Positions 4,696-5,618 of a DNA stretch of 5,618 nt are shown piece by piece (position 1 is the stretch's first letter; every line of letters starts with the position of its first letter). A program made the position numbers and the translations under genes. Source of the DNA: Oscillospiraceae bacterium (lineage in GTDB: Bacteria > Bacillota > Clostridia > Oscillospirales > Ruminococcaceae); assembly GCA_031285645.1 (NCBI GenBank), contig JAITVU010000368.1, positions 1-5,618 of the forward strand, in the 5' to 3' direction. Under the pieces are notes generated by a model. That model saw only the letters and a program-made list of their open reading frames with translations, was not told where the DNA came from and searched no databases.

Positions 4696-5487
4696 TCACA
4701 ATAAACGGGTGTTTAATTTATCAAAAATCACATCAGGCACCCCGGTATCCACATCAATCCCCGTCCATATTTCAAAGGATTTGATACCCTGGAAGATCAG
4801 CATATAAAGCCCGCTGAGCGTTGCGAGCCCGCAACGGCGGGCCGTCTTCAAAAAGAACGTCTCAACCGGGTTGTACACGATATCGACCGCCGTTTCAAAT
4901 TTGCCGAGGATGTCGGCGCCCACGACAGAGGCGTCCACATCCGGATACATGCCCAGGGGCGTGCAGTTTATGATGACATCCATATGCGGCAGCGCGTGCA
5001 GCTTATTATAGGGAATCCCCTTTTTAGGGTCGGTGGACGCTGCCAGCACATCGCTCGCACCGTAGTCCAGCAGGGCCTCGCGTATGGCAAGGCCCGCGCC
5101 GCTCACGCCGCACATAAGAAAACTCTTTCCCCTGATGTCGATGCCCGCGTGCAAGAGGCTCATGGGGAAGCCGTAATAATCAGTGTTGAACCCGTGCGCC
5201 ACCCCATTGTCTATTTTAACCGTATTCACAGCGCCGAGCTTTTGAGCCATGGGATCGACCGCATCCAAATAGACCATGATATCTTTTTTATAGGGAATTG
5301 TGACGTTAAAGCCCCTGATTCCAAGCGTTTTGGCCGCCGGTATCACATCCTTGAGCTGCTGTGGCTCCACCTCAAACACATTGTAGATTCCCTTGTGGCC
5401 GGTCATGTCATAAAGCGCACCGTGCAGCTGCGGCGACAGTGTGTGCGGTAAACTGCGCCCCAACACGCCGTATAAATTATATTGCAT
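4696..5487 (-). CDS. aroE: Shikimate dehydrogenase family protein (AroE)
   Basis: A 263-residue cytoplasmic enzyme of the AroE family, which reduces 3-dehydroshikimate to shikimate with NADPH in aromatic amino acid synthesis. Substrate-side residues are present: HTLSP (15-19, where the first of the usual two Ser is Thr16), NVTIPYKK (61-68, catalytic Lys67), GAVNTV (Asn88), GFNTDYYGF (Asp103), and SGLYMLIFQG (225-234, Gln233). YNPVET (205-210) is also typical. The cofactor domain is odd: the usual GAGGA loop reads GVSGA (127-131), and the NRT motif that grips the NADP 2'-phosphate is replaced by ASTDPKKG (150-157). NCTPLGMYP (174-182) is intact. The start at 5487 has AGGTGA 5 bases upstream. 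The open frame to 5520 would add 11 residues overlapping the gene before. That gene stops inside the aroE ribosome binding site, so they are likely one operon. Confidence 0.9.
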   Translation of the reverse strand: MQYNLYGVLGRSLPHTLSPQLHGALYDMTGHKGIYNVFEVEPQQLKDVIPAAKTLGIRGFNVTIPYKKDIMVYLDAVDPMAQKLGAVNTVKIDNGVAHGFNTDYYGFPMSLLHAGIDIRGKSFLMCGVSGAGLAIREALLDYGASDVLAASTDPKKGIPYNKLHALPHMDVIINCTPLGMYPDVDASVVGADILGKFETAVDIVYNPVETFFLKTARRCGLATLSGLYMLIFQGIKSFEIWTGIDVDTGVPDVIFDKLNTRLL

Positions 5488-5492
5488 AATGT

Positions 5493-5618
5493 TCACCTGA
5501 AATACATAAATAACTGGCACTTGATCATGCCGTTATAAAGCTTGCGCCTTTTGTCCGCCTTGCGGCCGAAAAGGCCCTCAAAGTTTTCGTGCGGGCTGAT
5601 GATATAAAAACTGTGTCC
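5493..5618 (-). CDS. Unrecognised protein, C-terminal 41 residues
   Basis: An open frame enters from the right edge and ends at a TGA (5493-5495). It reads ISPHENFEGLFGRKADKRR, then KLYNGMIKCQLFMYFR. The other two minus-strand frames are closed by stops within this stretch. The stop overlaps the aroE ribosome binding site (AGGTGA, 5493-5498), 5 bases before the aroE start, which argues for a real, translationally coupled gene. The end is rich in basic and aromatic residues. I do not recognise the family from this fragment, and the window gives no function. Confidence 0.72.
   Translation of the reverse strand, partial: GHSFYIISPHENFEGLFGRKADKRRKLYNGMIKCQLFMYFR

Noticed and set aside
1..5618. 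CRISPR array, insertion sequence, phage or toxin-antitoxin system
   Set aside because: I see no regularly spaced repeats, transposase motifs, terminal inverted repeats or small paired toxin-antitoxin genes. All convincing genes are metabolic or transport genes on one strand.

Overview
The window looks like chromosomal DNA of a low- to mid-GC Gram-positive bacterium, most likely a member of the Clostridia. The reasons are the strong GGAGG-type ribosome binding sites, a classical tRNA-sensing T-box leader, Firmicutes-style promoters, and a long leucine-feedback type LeuA protein. Every supported gene lies on the minus strand, so transcription runs from the right edge to the left edge. No mobile element, CRISPR array, rRNA or tRNA gene is visible.

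Right part (about 5618 to 4696): the last 41 codons of an unrecognised protein end 5 bases before aroE (shikimate dehydrogenase family). The stop codon of the first gene lies inside the aroE ribosome binding site, so the two are probably one operon. The AroE protein keeps its catalytic residues but has an unusual NADP-binding region.

Middle part (4695 to 2802): just after the aroE stop is a TTGACA promoter, followed by a complete T-box riboswitch with Stem I, Stem II, a pseudoknot region, Stem III, an antiterminator and a competing intrinsic terminator. It precedes a 507-residue protein of the 2-isopropylmalate synthase family (leuA). The best-placed specifier triplet is AUC (Ile), not a Leu codon. 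The protein also has Met where the family has a metal-binding Asn, and an altered loop in the C-terminal regulatory domain. Together these leave open a citramalate synthase or other divergent role instead of plain LeuA.

Left part (2801 to 1): an extended -10 promoter and a GC-rich leader hairpin precede an ABC-2 type exporter operon: ATPase, first permease (4-base overlap), a zinc-ribbon/DUF2007-like/single-membrane-segment protein, and the start of a second permease cut by the window edge. The ATPase and two permeases match the COG4586/COG4587/COG3694 trio. The extra small protein sits between the two permease genes, which makes it a candidate accessory or regulator of the exporter.

The window is mostly ordinary metabolism and transport. 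The points worth following up are the specifier/enzyme mismatch at the T-box-leuA unit and the zinc-ribbon protein inside the ABC operon.
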